A DNA stretch of 64,000 nt. Source: Sphingobacterium sp. FBM7-1. Lineage in GTDB: Bacteria; Bacteroidota; Bacteroidia; Sphingobacteriales; Sphingobacteriaceae. Made by a program: the position numbers and the translations under genes. Each line of letters opens with the position of its first letter. Within the stretch, counting starts at the first letter, position 1. The notes under the pieces were generated by a model. The model saw only the letters and a list, made by a program, of their open reading frames with translations, ran no database searches and was not told the origin of the DNA. The stretch is taken from contig NZ_JAJEWJ010000001.1 in NCBI RefSeq assembly GCF_020687765.1, positions 930,001 to 994,000 on the forward strand, written 5' to 3'. This document shows positions 1 to 9,215 of this stretch, one piece after another.

Positions 1-1234
1 AACTGGTCAGATCGATAGGGAAACCATAAGTATCAAACAACTCAAACGCGAAATCGCCATCGATGGTCGTATGGTCCGCTATATAATGTTCAAATCGTTG
101 TATACCCGTTGTAAGTGTCCGTAGAAAAGAAACCTCTTCTTCTAACACCACTTTCTGCACAAAACTCTGTTGCTGGATCAGTTCGTCAAACACGCCCTGG
201 AACTGTTCAGCTAACAACGGAACAAGCTCGTTAATAAATGGCGTTTTGAATCCGAGAAATGTGTATGCATAACGCACTGCCCTACGTAGGATACGCCGGA
301 TAACATAGCCTGCTTTATTGTTGGAAGGAAGCTGTCCATCAGCTATTGCAAAACTTACCGCCCTTATATGGTCAGATAAAACACGCATAGCGATATCCGT
401 TTTCTCATCGGCACCATATACTACCCCAGCTTTTCCGGCAATAAATTGTATGATCGGCTGAAATACATCCGTATCATAATTAGAAGTCTTCCCTTGGATC
501 GCCCGGACCAACCGCTCAAATCCCATGCCCGTATCTACATGTCGCGCCGGCAGTGATTCCAATTTTCCGCTCCTCAGTCGGTTAAATTGCATAAAAACCA
601 GGTTCCAGATCTCAATCACCTGCGGATCATCCGCATTAACCAGATCCTGTCCTCGTACCACGTCCCGTTCTACCTCAGGACGCATATCATAATGGATTTC
701 CGAACACGGACCACACGGCCCTGTGTCACCCATTTCCCAAAAATTATCCTTTTTGTTGCCCAACAAAATACGGTCTTCCGCCACGTGGTTTTTCCAAAGA
801 TCATATGCTTCTGCATCCCGTTCCAATCCCTCCTTTGCATCACCCTCAAAAATAGTCACATACAAACGCTCTTTATCCAGTTTATACACCTCCGTCAGCA
901 ACTCCCAAGCCCAATCTATCGCCTCTTTCTTGAAATAGTCACCAAACGACCAATTGCCCAACATTTCAAATAATGTGTGGTGATAGGTATCTATCCCCAC
1001 CTCTTCCAAATCATTATGCTTACCCGATACGCGCAAACACCGCTGTGTATCTGTTACCCGGGTGTACTTGGGCTGTGATTCTCCTAAAAAAATCTCTTTA
1101 AACTGGTTCATCCCCGCGTTAGTGAACATCAAAGTAGGATCATCTTTAACAACAACGGGAGCCGATGGCACGATATGATGGGATCTATTCTCGAAAAAAC
1201 TTAAAAAAGCTTCGCGTATTTCTTTACTGGTCAT
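1..1234 (-). CDS. alaS: Alanyl-tRNA synthetase, N-terminal part (runs off window)
   Basis: Charges tRNA-Ala with alanine in the cytoplasm. Reading leftward from the ATG at 1234 gives about 411 codons without a stop to the window edge. The class II catalytic core is visible: TNAGMNQFK at residues 38-46, followed by [16 protein letters not shown] near residues 66-80. The last readable residues are [10 protein letters not shown], a conserved AlaRS stretch found near residue 400 in full-length enzymes. The editing and C-terminal domains lie outside the window. The gene is divergent from the universal stress pair and has its own well-formed promoter just upstream. Identification is firm; only the gene's end is missing. 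Confidence 0.96.
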   Translation of the reverse strand, partial: MTSKEIREAFLSFFENRSHHIVPSAPVVVKDDPTLMFTNAGMNQFKEIFLGESQPKYTRVTDTQRCLRVSGKHNDLEEVGIDTYHHTLFEMLGNWSFGDYFKKEAIDWAWELLTEVYKLDKERLYVTIFEGDAKEGLERDAEAYDLWKNHVAEDRILLGNKKDNFWEMGDTGPCGPCSEIHYDMRPEVERDVVRGQDLVNADDPQVIEIWNLVFMQFNRLRSGKLESLPARHVDTGMGFERLVRAIQGKTSNYDTDVFQPIIQFIAGKAGVVYGADEKTDIAMRVLSDHIRAVSFAIADGQLPSNNKAGYVIRRILRRAVRYAYTFLGFKTPFINELVPLLAEQFQGVFDELIQQQSFVQKVVLEEEVSFLRTLTTGIQRFEHYIADHTTIDGDFAFELFDTYGFPIDLTS

Positions 1235-1261
1235 GGAATCTTCTATACTCTATTTGAAGCA

Positions 1262-1292
1262 CAAAAATAGTTAAAAATGCTCGCTCTTACAA
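1262..1292 (-). promoter_or_regulatory. Bacteroidota-type promoter of alaS
   Basis: On the minus strand TATTTTTG (1269-1262) fits the Bacteroidota -7 box TAnnTTTG. A TTG at 1292-1290 lies 20 bp upstream, the spacing usual for the -33 element. The alaS ATG is 28 bp downstream of the -7 box. Confidence 0.6.
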
Positions 1293-1419
1293 CGTTTGGT
1301 ATTCCGATACCTTAAGGAGCCATTTTTTAATTCTTAAAACCGCTTATTATTTGTATTTTTATACGGTATAACAAACGCATCTATACGATTTCGATAACAC
1401 GCATAGATAATTTATTCGG

Positions 1420-2271
1420 ATGAAACTTTTAGTACCAACGGATTTTTCGGCAAATGCATTTTCGGCTGCCCGATATGCTGCAGAACTTGCCCAAGAACAT
1501 CAATACAGCTTACATATCATTCACTTCTATACGGCGGTTTCGTCGGGCTTCGAAGATGAAGAGCTAGCGGGAGACCGCTATCGGTCTGATTTATTAAAAG
1601 CCGACCTCACCATCAAAGAATGGGTGGACGAACTCCAATCGGCTTATCCCGATGTACTCATATCCTATCATAATGAACGGGGTCTTTTGGATGATGCACT
1701 CCCAAAAGAAGCTAAACGAGATAATTATGCAGCCATCGTTATGGGTACTCAGGGAGCATCAGCGAACAAAAACATATTCTGGGGAAGCAATACAGCGCTT
1801 ATCGTCGCGAAATCACCTATCCCTGTTATTGTCATCCCACATGTAGCGCAGATCCCGACAACTATTAAAAAAGTTGGGCTATTGACCAATTTCAAACAGG
1901 AAGAACTAGAAACGCTTCAGGAGTTTGTCCATATTTTCAAACAGGAGGTGGACGTTGCGCTTATACACGTATACAAAGAAAACGAACGCGCAACCTCCGT
2001 AGACAATCAACTAGACTCTTGGGCTTTTAATGTCACTGAGTTCGCTGCGGTACGCCACACCGACAAGTTGATCGCGCCTACATTAAAAGAAGATAAGGAT
2101 CAGGATACCATACCCGAGGTCATCAGCAAATTGGTCGACACACACGACATTGATCTCATTTTAATTTCGAAGACGCGAAAAACCTTTTTTGAACGGTTGT
2201 TTAAATCGTCGGTCTCGAAAGCTATGACCTTAAAGCTACAAAAGCCGGCTTTTTTTGGAAAAACAATTTAA
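1420..2271 (+). CDS. Universal stress protein, two-domain UspA type (first of pair)
   Basis: 283-residue cytoplasmic protein made of two tandem Usp (alpha/beta Rossmann-like) domains. The N-terminal half opens with the family signature KLLVPTDFSANA and carries the nucleotide-binding loop pattern G-x2-G-x9-G-S at residues 109-124 (GTQGASANKNIFWGSN). The second half, about 150-283, is a diverged Usp domain without an obvious ATP loop. Family members bind ATP or other ligands and help in stress survival; the specific ligand cannot be told here. It is followed after 13 bp by a paralogue with the same layout, so the two form an operon. Confidence 0.88.
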   Translation: MKLLVPTDFSANAFSAARYAAELAQEHQYSLHIIHFYTAVSSGFEDEELAGDRYRSDLLKADLTIKEWVDELQSAYPDVLISYHNERGLLDDALPKEAKRDNYAAIVMGTQGASANKNIFWGSNTALIVAKSPIPVIVIPHVAQIPTTIKKVGLLTNFKQEELETLQEFVHIFKQEVDVALIHVYKENERATSVDNQLDSWAFNVTEFAAVRHTDKLIAPTLKEDKDQDTIPEVISKLVDTHDIDLILISKTRKTFFERLFKSSVSKAMTLKLQKPAFFGKTI

Positions 2272-2284
2272 AAATTCGTATACC

Positions 2285-3142
2285 ATGAACAAAATATTAA
2301 TACCAGTTGATTTTTCAGAGGACTCTCTTACTGCTATTCAATACGCTTGCCAGCTTATTGCACAAAACGATCGTAAACAAGAGATCGATCTTATTCATGT
2401 TTTCACCCATCATTCTAATTCATATGTAAACAGGCAGGTGTTACCTCTGGTAGACCCTCAGGTTCAAATAGCGAAAAAGGACATGGAGCGACTTTTAACG
2501 GATATCCGCAAAGAATACCCAGACCTTACATTTAACAGCCTCTTTAAAGAAGGGAACTTGTTCGAGGAAATCAGTAAAGTCACCGCAAGCTTTCCTTATG
2601 ATGCTGTCGTCATGGGAACAAAAGGCTCCTCTGGATTAGAAGCAATCTTTCTAGGCAGCAACACGTACGATGTTATCTTAAACACAAAAACACCCGTCCT
2701 GGGCATCCCACAAAACACACAACGGGTAAAAAAAGATCGGGTGGGGCTACTCTGTAATTTTAAAGAAGGGGAAATCGAAGTGCTTCAACACGCCATCAAA
2801 TTAGTCGGAAACACCTTTGAGCTTGTCTTGATCTATGTAAACAAGGATGATCGCCGTATCAGCGACGTAGACACACAATTTAAACGCTGGATCGATGAAA
2901 TCATAAATAGAACCGGCATCCAAAACATATCTTACACCATAAAACCACAAGTGCTTTACAATCGAGCCGCTGAGAACATATCCCATGCCATTTCGAATGT
3001 ATTGATCGATGAACAAATCGATTTCTTGCTCATTACCCGCAGCCGTAAAAGTATTTTCCGAAGGTTCATCGAAGAAAATATCGTACGAAAAATGGCTTAT
3101 AACATGACCATACCCACCCTGTTTGCTCCAGTACGAAAGTAA
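2285..3142 (+). CDS. Universal stress protein, two-domain UspA type (second of pair)
   Basis: 285-residue protein, paralogue of the preceding gene. It begins MNKILIPVDFSEDS, the Usp opening strand, and has the loop GTKGSSGLEAIFLGSN in its first domain. The ATG at 2285 is chosen over an in-frame TTG at 2255 because the latter would overlap the upstream gene and add residues not seen in the family. A hairpin with a T-run follows the stop, so the pair is probably a bicistronic unit. The substrate or ligand is unknown. Confidence 0.87.
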   Translation: MNKILIPVDFSEDSLTAIQYACQLIAQNDRKQEIDLIHVFTHHSNSYVNRQVLPLVDPQVQIAKKDMERLLTDIRKEYPDLTFNSLFKEGNLFEEISKVTASFPYDAVVMGTKGSSGLEAIFLGSNTYDVILNTKTPVLGIPQNTQRVKKDRVGLLCNFKEGEIEVLQHAIKLVGNTFELVLIYVNKDDRRISDVDTQFKRWIDEIINRTGIQNISYTIKPQVLYNRAAENISHAISNVLIDEQIDFLLITRSRKSIFRRFIEENIVRKMAYNMTIPTLFAPVRK

Positions 3143-3152
3143 ATCACGAAAT

Positions 3153-3190
3153 AAAAATGGCGTCCCTCCCGTGTTGGGCTGCCATTTTTT
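3153..3190 (+). terminator. Intrinsic terminator after the usp pair
   Basis: A stem of AAAAATGGC (3153-3161) with GCCATTTTTT (3181-3190), ending in a T-run, directly after the second stress gene. Confidence 0.6.
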
Positions 3191-3244
3191 CGGGCTTTCC
3201 GTCCAATAAAAAGAATATAATTTTCTACTTTCAATTATTATTCA

Positions 3245-3279
3245 TAACTTTGCACCGCCTTAGGCAATAGAGCCTATTG
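3245..3279 (+). promoter_or_regulatory. Promoter and structured leader of the DEAD-box helicase gene
   Basis: TAACTTTG at 3245-3252 is an exact TAnnTTTG -7 box. The short leader holds two overlapping inverted repeats that cannot form together: TAGGC (3261-3265) with GCCTA (3272-3276), and CAATAG (3265-3270) with CTATTG (3274-3279). The coding ATG is at 3293. Confidence 0.5.
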
Positions 3280-3292
3280 TATAATTTATTTC

Positions 3293-5092
3293 ATGAACCC
3301 ATTTTTAGACTTGGGGATCCGTCATGAAGTTGTTAATGCCATCACTGAGATGGGTTTCGAAACCCCTTCTCCTATTCAGGAAAAAGCCATTCCTGTTTTA
3401 TTGACTGGCAACGACGATTTTGTCGGATTAGCCCAAACCGGCACCGGGAAGACAGCGGCATTTGGTCTCCCACTTTTAGAGTTAATCGACTTTACTCAAA
3501 AGCATCCGCAGGCATTAGTATTATGTCCTACGCGTGAACTCTGCTTACAAATCGCAAAAGATTTAGAGAAATATGCTAAGTACATTGACAATGTACATGT
3601 TGTTGCCGTTTACGGTGGCGCAAATATTTCTGACCAATTACGTCAAATTCGTCGTGGCGTACAGATTGTAGTAGCCACTCCTGGACGTATGTTAGACATC
3701 ATCGGTCGAAACGCAATCGACTTCTCTAACGTGAAGTACGTTGTTTTAGACGAAGCAGATGAGATGTTAAACATGGGATTTCAAGAGGACATCAACAATA
3801 TCCTTTCAGAAACTCCAGACACTAAAAAAACATGGTTGTTTTCTGCAACTATGCCAAAAGAGGTACGTCGTATAGCACAAAACTACATGACAAACCCTCA
3901 TGAACTTACCGTTGGTACGAAAAATACCGGTAATGCAAACATTGAGCACCATTATTATGTCGTTAAGGCTAGAGACAAATATGCAGCGTTCAAGCGTATC
4001 GTAGACTTTTATCCCGAGATTTTCGGTATTGTCTTCTGCCGGACAAAAATTGAAACGCAAGAAATTGCCGAAGCATTAGTACGCGATGGTTATAATGCAG
4101 ATTCCCTACATGGTGATTTATCTCAACAACAACGGGATAAAGTAATGAAACGTTACCGTGACCGCAGTTTGCAGTTATTAATCGCAACAGATGTAGCTGC
4201 ACGTGGTATCGACGTAAACGATGTAACCCACGTAATTAACTTCTCCCTACCAGACGAAGTTGAAAATTACACGCACCGTTCAGGCCGTACAGCTCGCGCA
4301 GGTAAGACTGGTGTTTCCCTTTCCTTAATCAACGGTAAAGAATTAGGAAAAATACGTCGTATCGAAAAAATCATAGGGAAGTCCTTTGAGAAGAAACTAG
4401 TACCTCAAGCTTCCGAAGTCGTTGAAAAACAACTTCTTGCTATGACCGAAAAAATACGCAACGTAGATATCAACGAAGAGCGGATCGAACCTTATCTTCC
4501 AAGTATTATGGAAAGCATGCAAGATCTGTCTAAAGAAGACATCATCAAGCGTTTCGCATCGTTAGAATTTACCCGCTTTTTGGATTATTACCAGAATGCA
4601 CCCGATCTGAATGTAGACGCTCGTGAAAGAGACAGTGATCGCGGAGAACGTGGTGAGCGTAGAGATCGCGGAAGCAGAACAGCTTCCAACGGATACACAC
4701 GTTTATTCATCAACTTAGGTTCTGTAGACGAATTTTCACGCGGCGACATGCTCGGCCTTATTTGCGATGCTGCAAATATATCCGGAAAATCTGTAGGTAA
4801 AATCGATATGAAAGGCGTATTTACTTTCTTCGAAGTACAGGATGCAGAGGTTAAAAAAGTATTTGATGGATTCCAGGGTACAGAGTACAATGGTCGTGCG
4901 GTTCGCGTAGAAGTATCTGGCGACGAAAACGGCGGTGGTCGTTCTAGAGGCGGCGACGGCGGCAGACGTCGGGAAAGAAAAGGCGGCTCAGGCGGCTCTT
5001 TTAGAGGAGACCGAAGAGATTCTGGAGGTTTCCGTGGAGAACGCTCTGGAGAACGTGCTGGAAGACGTCAGACTTCTCGTTCAAGATATTAA
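3293..5092 (+). CDS. DEAD-box ATP-dependent RNA helicase with DbpA-type RNA-binding domain
   Basis: 599-residue RNA helicase of the DeaD/CsdA type, acting in cold adaptation, ribosome assembly or RNA decay in this family. Visible in order: Q motif GFETPSPIQ (about 21-29), Walker A AQTGTGKT (47-54), DEAD box VLDEADEML, SAT motif, and HRSGRTARAGKTG in the second RecA domain. A DbpA-like RRM fold follows at about 460-545 (RLFINLG...GVFTFFEV), preceded and followed by arginine/glycine-rich segments. The tail is an RG/GG-rich disordered region typical of Bacteroidota members. It is monocistronic between its own promoter and a strong hairpin terminator. Confidence 0.93.
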   Translation: MNPFLDLGIRHEVVNAITEMGFETPSPIQEKAIPVLLTGNDDFVGLAQTGTGKTAAFGLPLLELIDFTQKHPQALVLCPTRELCLQIAKDLEKYAKYIDNVHVVAVYGGANISDQLRQIRRGVQIVVATPGRMLDIIGRNAIDFSNVKYVVLDEADEMLNMGFQEDINNILSETPDTKKTWLFSATMPKEVRRIAQNYMTNPHELTVGTKNTGNANIEHHYYVVKARDKYAAFKRIVDFYPEIFGIVFCRTKIETQEIAEALVRDGYNADSLHGDLSQQQRDKVMKRYRDRSLQLLIATDVAARGIDVNDVTHVINFSLPDEVENYTHRSGRTARAGKTGVSLSLINGKELGKIRRIEKIIGKSFEKKLVPQASEVVEKQLLAMTEKIRNVDINEERIEPYLPSIMESMQDLSKEDIIKRFASLEFTRFLDYYQNAPDLNVDARERDSDRGERGERRDRGSRTASNGYTRLFINLGSVDEFSRGDMLGLICDAANISGKSVGKIDMKGVFTFFEVQDAEVKKVFDGFQGTEYNGRAVRVEVSGDENGGGRSRGGDGGRRRERKGGSGGSFRGDRRDSGGFRGERSGERAGRRQTSRSRY

Positions 5093-5113
5093 TTACAACG
5101 ATTAATCTAATAA

Positions 5114-5150
5114 AAGAGGCCGGATTTTCAATATGAAAATCCGGCCTCTT
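5114..5150. terminator. Bidirectional terminator between helicase and HPP genes
   Basis: Perfect 16-bp stem AAGAGGCCGGATTTTC / GAAAATCCGGCCTCTT with a short loop, A-rich on the left and T-rich on the right, lying between two convergent genes. Confidence 0.85.
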
Positions 5151-5164
5151 CGTTTTCTAAGAAT

Positions 5165-5773
5165 CTACCGTCTCCCGCTCCGTCGCCGAGCTTTTAAATG
5201 TTGCCTACGCGAACGGCGCAACCGTGAGTGTTTAACCGGATAATGACGTTTGGAAGTAATATTATTAAATATCAGTGCGGTGAGGAGCAAAATCAGCGTA
5301 CCAGATAAAACAGGACTTAAAACGTACCAATATCCCAAAGAGGCAATTTTAGTATTACCTGCAACAGCGATCAATGCCGTCGCACCACCCGGTGGATGTA
5401 GCGTACGGGTCATCTGCATAAAAACAATCGATGAAGCCACGGCCAATGGAGCCGTCAACCAGATTATATCCGGCAATAGGCAAGCAACCGTGACTCCAAC
5501 TAATGCCGATACCACATGTCCTCCCACGAGATTCCGGGGTTGCGCTAGCGGACTCTGTATCGAACCATATACCAGCACTGAAGATGCGCCAAACGAACCG
5601 ATCAGGAAAACATTCTCCAACACCGGTAGATGTAGCGACTGCATAAAGGCTATAATAAAAATGCCGACGAAAGCGCCGACAAAAGACCAAATATGTTCAC
5701 GAGGATCAACGAGTGTTTCTCGATAAAAGACATATCGATATACCCGAAGTTGTCTAGAAATTTGTTTTTTCAA
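5165..5773 (-). CDS. HPP family integral membrane protein
   Basis: 202-residue membrane protein with about four to five hydrophobic segments and the family hallmark LHPPGGATAL near residues 124-133. HPP proteins are small membrane proteins; some in cyanobacteria and plants act in nitrite transport, but the bacterial substrate is generally unknown. No ATG is available: the frame opens with TTG at 5773 just after an in-frame TAA. The last 30 residues are very rich in Arg and His (RRSRRQHLKARRRSGRR), an unusual basic tail. It lies 8 bp downstream of rlmB in the same direction, so it may be co-transcribed. Confidence 0.8.
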   Translation of the reverse strand: MKKQISRQLRVYRYVFYRETLVDPREHIWSFVGAFVGIFIIAFMQSLHLPVLENVFLIGSFGASSVLVYGSIQSPLAQPRNLVGGHVVSALVGVTVACLLPDIIWLTAPLAVASSIVFMQMTRTLHPPGGATALIAVAGNTKIASLGYWYVLSPVLSGTLILLLTALIFNNITSKRHYPVKHSRLRRSRRQHLKARRRSGRR

Positions 5774-5781
5774 TTAGGGAA

Positions 5782-6555
5782 TTATTGATGACGTTGTCGT
5801 ATAGCTTCATAAATCACAATACCTGCGGAAACCGAAACGTTGAGCGATTTAATTTCGCCAAACATGGGTATTTTCGCCAATTTGTCAGAAACACGGATCA
5901 AATCGTCAGACACACCGACATCTTCCGCTCCCAGAACAATACAGGTAGGAACAGTGTAATCCACATCGTATACAGAATCCGTAGTTTTCTCGGTACTCAC
6001 CACCATTTGTACACCCGATTCGATTAAGAAACGTGCTGTGCGGCCTAAAGCATCTTCCCGACATACGGGAATTTTATACAAAGCACCAGCAGACGTTTTA
6101 ATGGCATCAGGATTAATTTCCGCAGAACCTTTTCTCGGTACAATGATTGCATGGATTCCTGCGCACTCTGCTGTACGGGCTATTGCTCCCATATTACGTA
6201 CATCGGTAACACCATCCAGCATCAGCAAAAGAGGTATTTCCCCCTTTTCGTAGATCATCGGCAACAAATCTTCAATACGCTGATACGTAATCGGCGAAAT
6301 TACGGCAATAACCCCTTGATGATTTTTTCGAGTAATGCGATTTAACTTCTCGATGGGCACCTGCTGATAGCCAACATTGTGTTCCTTCAATAAGGATTTC
6401 AATTCCAGAAAGAGACTACCACTCAACCCGCGTTGTACAAACAACGATTCGATCTCCTTACCGCTATCTATCGCTTCAATAACCGCACGTATACCAAACA
6501 CCATTTGGTTTGATTCGCGCTTTTCTCCTCTTTCCCTAGATTGGAAGTTTCGCAT
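5782..6555 (-). CDS. rlmB: 23S rRNA (guanosine-2'-O)-methyltransferase RlmB
   Basis: 257-residue SpoU-type (SPOUT) methyltransferase that 2'-O-methylates G2251 of 23S rRNA in the family prototype. The N-terminal substrate-binding domain starts near MVFGIRAVIEAIDSG. The SPOUT knot motifs are present: DGVTDVRNMGAIARTAE, VLGAEDVGVSDDL and IPMFGEIKSLNVSVSAGI near the C-terminus. The start is an ATG with a TATCTTTG promoter box about 26 bp upstream. The HPP gene follows closely. Confidence 0.93.
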   Translation of the reverse strand: MRNFQSRERGEKRESNQMVFGIRAVIEAIDSGKEIESLFVQRGLSGSLFLELKSLLKEHNVGYQQVPIEKLNRITRKNHQGVIAVISPITYQRIEDLLPMIYEKGEIPLLLMLDGVTDVRNMGAIARTAECAGIHAIIVPRKGSAEINPDAIKTSAGALYKIPVCREDALGRTARFLIESGVQMVVSTEKTTDSVYDVDYTVPTCIVLGAEDVGVSDDLIRVSDKLAKIPMFGEIKSLNVSVSAGIVIYEAIRQRHQ

Positions 6556-6580
6556 GTTTTAAAATTAGAAATTACTCGGG

Positions 6581-6588
6581 CAAAGATA
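6581..6588 (-). promoter_or_regulatory. Promoter -7 box of rlmB
   Basis: Minus-strand TATCTTTG matches TAnnTTTG exactly, in the gap between dnaX and rlmB. No clear TTG -33 element is seen. Confidence 0.5.
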
Positions 6589-6605
6589 GCAAAAGAATGG
6601 GGCAT

Positions 6606-8408
6606 TTAACTCAGTCCGAGATTAAATGCTTTACGAAGTGTCTCGAGCGCAGGGTTCTTCGAAACCATAGCTTGGTATTTTTCTATAGAGGTATAGGGCT
6701 TCCTTACCTTGGTTACCTCTACTTGTACACCTGTGATGTCGAGCGAAAAGTTTTGCAGCTCCACACGCAGGTAATTTAAGATATCTATTTTACCTAGCTT
6801 AAGCTCGTCCATTTGCACCGCATTCTCTACATCCACCTCGATCATTACCCCGCTTAAACGGGGTGGGTTTGCGGTCATGATGGTATACAACGTAATCCGA
6901 TTCGTCGTTTTCAGACGATCTGCAAAAGCATTCCACTTCGCTATAAATGCATTGAACGTAACTTCTTGAAAGGTATTCCCCTGAACGAGATCATGTTCCC
7001 CTGCCTCCTCTTCCGCTTTATCTTCAAAGATAGTATTTAAGTTGGGTACATTCAGGGAGGTAGAAATCTTACCCCACCCTTTTTTTAACGGCGCACGCTC
7101 CGAACTTACGGGATCGCTTTCTGTCACATGTTTCGGTGCAGCGACAGAGACCGGTTCCACAACCGGTCGTCGGGGTGCAGTAGTTACAGACTGTAGTGTA
7201 GGCGCGCTGCTCTCTATAGTGGCAGAACGGTCTATTACGACATCAGGGCGTTTTTTTTTTACCTCTGCGGGAGCAGCAGTGGCTGTCAAGCTTCCTTGCT
7301 GACTCAATGAAATAGCCGTTGCAATATGACACATTTTGAGCAAAGCAAGCTCCACCTGGAGACGTTGATTTTTACTGCTCTTATAATTTATTTCGCATTG
7401 ATTGGCGATATTGAGCACAGAAAGCAGTATCCCCGAACTCAACGCTTGCGATTGTTCTAGATATTTTCGTTTAATATTTTCACTGACTTCCAGCAACTTC
7501 AGTGTTGCAGGTTCTTTTGCTACCAATAAATTTCGCGTATGCGTCGCTAAACCACTGATAAAATGACCACCCTCAAAACCATTATTCAACACCTTATCAA
7601 AAATTAACAATGCTTGTGCGGCATCCTCCTTCGCAACACAGTCCATGAGTTGAAAATAGTAATCATAATCCAATATATTCAGATTATCGATAACCGTCTG
7701 ATAGGTAATATTCTTATTCGAAAAGCTAACAATCTGATCAAACATGGACAATGCATCCCGAAGTCCACCATCGGCCTTTTGAGCGATCACGTGTAATCCG
7801 TCCGATTCGTAAGCAATATCTTCCTTTTGTGCGATGGAAGCTAGGTGATTCGCCATATCCTCCACTTTGATCCGGTTGAAATCAAATATCTGGCAACGCG
7901 AAAGGATGGTTGGAAGAATTTTATGCTTCTCTGTAGTCGCTAGAATAAAAATAGCATATGATGGCGGTTCTTCCAATGTTTTCAGAAAAGCATTGAACGC
8001 TGCTTGTGAGAGCATGTGCACCTCATCAATGATATAAATCTTATATTTCCCGGCCTGCGGTGGGATACGAACCTGCTCAATCAAACTCCGGATATCGTCT
8101 ACCGAATTATTAGAGGCAGCATCAAGCTCGTGAATACTAAAAGAAATTCCCTGCTGAAAAGACTTACAGCTCTCACAAGTACCACAAGCTTCTACTTGAT
8201 CTAAGATCTGCTCACAATTTATTGTTTTCGCTAAAATACGTGCGCAGGTTGTCTTACCGACTCCCCGCGGTCCGCAAAACAAAAAGGCCTGTGCCAGTTG
8301 ATTATTGTGGATCGCATTTTTAAGTGTGCCGGTAATATGCTGTTGACCTACAACCGAGTCGAAGGTCGCCGGGCGATATTTTCGTGCTGAAACAATAAAA
8401 TTATCCAT
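6606..8408 (-). CDS. dnaX: DNA polymerase III subunit tau (gamma/tau)
   Basis: 600-residue clamp-loader ATPase of the replicative polymerase. Visible: Walker A GPRGVGKT (46-53), four zinc-site cysteines at residues 65, 75, 78 and 81, Walker B/DExH-like YIIDEVHML (126-133), and sensor-1 region ILATTEKHK. The AAA+ and collar domains end near residue 370. A Pro/Ala/Ser-rich linker then leads to a tau-specific C-terminal domain. At codons 384-386 the reading frame runs through ten consecutive A residues, at the point where a gamma-length product would end (see separate entry). The gene starts with ATG at 8408. Confidence 0.96.
   Translation of the reverse strand: MDNFIVSARKYRPATFDSVVGQQHITGTLKNAIHNNQLAQAFLFCGPRGVGKTTCARILAKTINCEQILDQVEACGTCESCKSFQQGISFSIHELDAASNNSVDDIRSLIEQVRIPPQAGKYKIYIIDEVHMLSQAAFNAFLKTLEEPPSYAIFILATTEKHKILPTILSRCQIFDFNRIKVEDMANHLASIAQKEDIAYESDGLHVIAQKADGGLRDALSMFDQIVSFSNKNITYQTVIDNLNILDYDYYFQLMDCVAKEDAAQALLIFDKVLNNGFEGGHFISGLATHTRNLLVAKEPATLKLLEVSENIKRKYLEQSQALSSGILLSVLNIANQCEINYKSSKNQRLQVELALLKMCHIATAISLSQQGSLTATAAPAEVKKKRPDVVIDRSATIESSAPTLQSVTTAPRRPVVEPVSVAAPKHVTESDPVSSERAPLKKGWGKISTSLNVPNLNTIFEDKAEEEAGEHDLVQGNTFQEVTFNAFIAKWNAFADRLKTTNRITLYTIMTANPPRLSGVMIEVDVENAVQMDELKLGKIDILNYLRVELQNFSLDITGVQVEVTKVRKPYTSIEKYQAMVSKNPALETLRKAFNLGLS
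7251..7260 (-). other. A10 homopolymer in dnaX, candidate transcriptional slippage site
   Basis: The coding strand reads GTA followed by AAA AAA AAA (Lys384-386), ten A in a row counting the last base of GTA. If RNA polymerase adds one A, the frame becomes ACG CCC TGA and stops two codons later. If one A is lost, it stops at a TAA six codons after the lysines. Both give a truncated protein of roughly 390 residues ending after the clamp-loader domains, like gamma. Thermus thermophilus dnaX uses an A9 run this way. Function here is inferred from position and reading frames only. Confidence 0.55.
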
Positions 8409-8535
8409 TGCACGAAGATAAGGATTTTAAGAAGTAAAATCCACAAAATAGCTTCATTTCCTTTCTAAGAATAAGGCTAGTTACCAGATAGGAACAACGG
8501 ATCTACTAACAAAATCAGCAGAATAACGATTACAC

Positions 8536-9069
8536 CTACATTTTCTTGATGATTTTTTCTATGGTATTTAGATTTCGAGAGGTAAAGGTATCTTTTAATT
8601 TTTTTCTACCGAGTATGTTTCCAAATTCGGAACCAAGTGTATTTCCTTTTGGGACTTTCCAGTAAAAATTATCATTGACGATCGTCGCCTCCTCCCCTTC
8701 CGCCTGTTTCGATTTTTCGTATTCCGATAGCAACGTGTCTTCAACACCGTCGATACCGACAAACCCATAGATATGGTAATCCGGATGGGTTCCAAATGGA
8801 TTGTTGGCAACAATCTTCTCTATCTCTTTTTGATTCTTAACAAACAAAAAAGCCTCATATTTAAAATATTCCGACATTGCTTTTTCCAAGTCATTTTTCA
8901 ATTCAGCTTCTTTTTTATGCGACGAGAACAGGATGTTTCCGGATGCTAGAACCGAGGAAACCTGTTCCATCCCCACTTTCTCGAAGACAGCGCAAACCTC
9001 TGCCATCTTCATATTCGTTCCTTTTACATTCACGCCTCGGAGAAAAGCGCAGTACCTAGCATTCTTCAT
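8536..9069 (-). CDS. DUF1697 family protein
   Basis: 177-residue protein beginning with the family signature YCAFLRGVNVKGTNMKMAEV and continuing SSVLASGNILFSS, both typical of DUF1697. The family is widespread and cytoplasmic; no function is established. It stands alone between dnaX and the catabolic locus, read leftward. No signal peptide or membrane segment. Confidence 0.88.
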   Translation of the reverse strand: MKNARYCAFLRGVNVKGTNMKMAEVCAVFEKVGMEQVSSVLASGNILFSSHKKEAELKNDLEKAMSEYFKYEAFLFVKNQKEIEKIVANNPFGTHPDYHIYGFVGIDGVEDTLLSEYEKSKQAEGEEATIVNDNFYWKVPKGNTLGSEFGNILGRKKLKDTFTSRNLNTIEKIIKKM

Positions 9070-9215
9070 ATTCTGCTTTTTCTTTAATCAATTAAAACAG
9101 GTCTTTATCAGCATAAAACGCCCGATCACCTTCTATACGGGACAGATAAATATAAGAAAGCCTTGCCAGCGATGAGTCGAATGCGTCTCTTTATATCTCT
9201 CTTTAATTTATGGCT

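Noticed and set aside
587..973. 128-codon plus-strand frame inside alaS
   Set aside because: It is antisense to a firm alaS frame and has no recognisable domain; low-complexity shadow.
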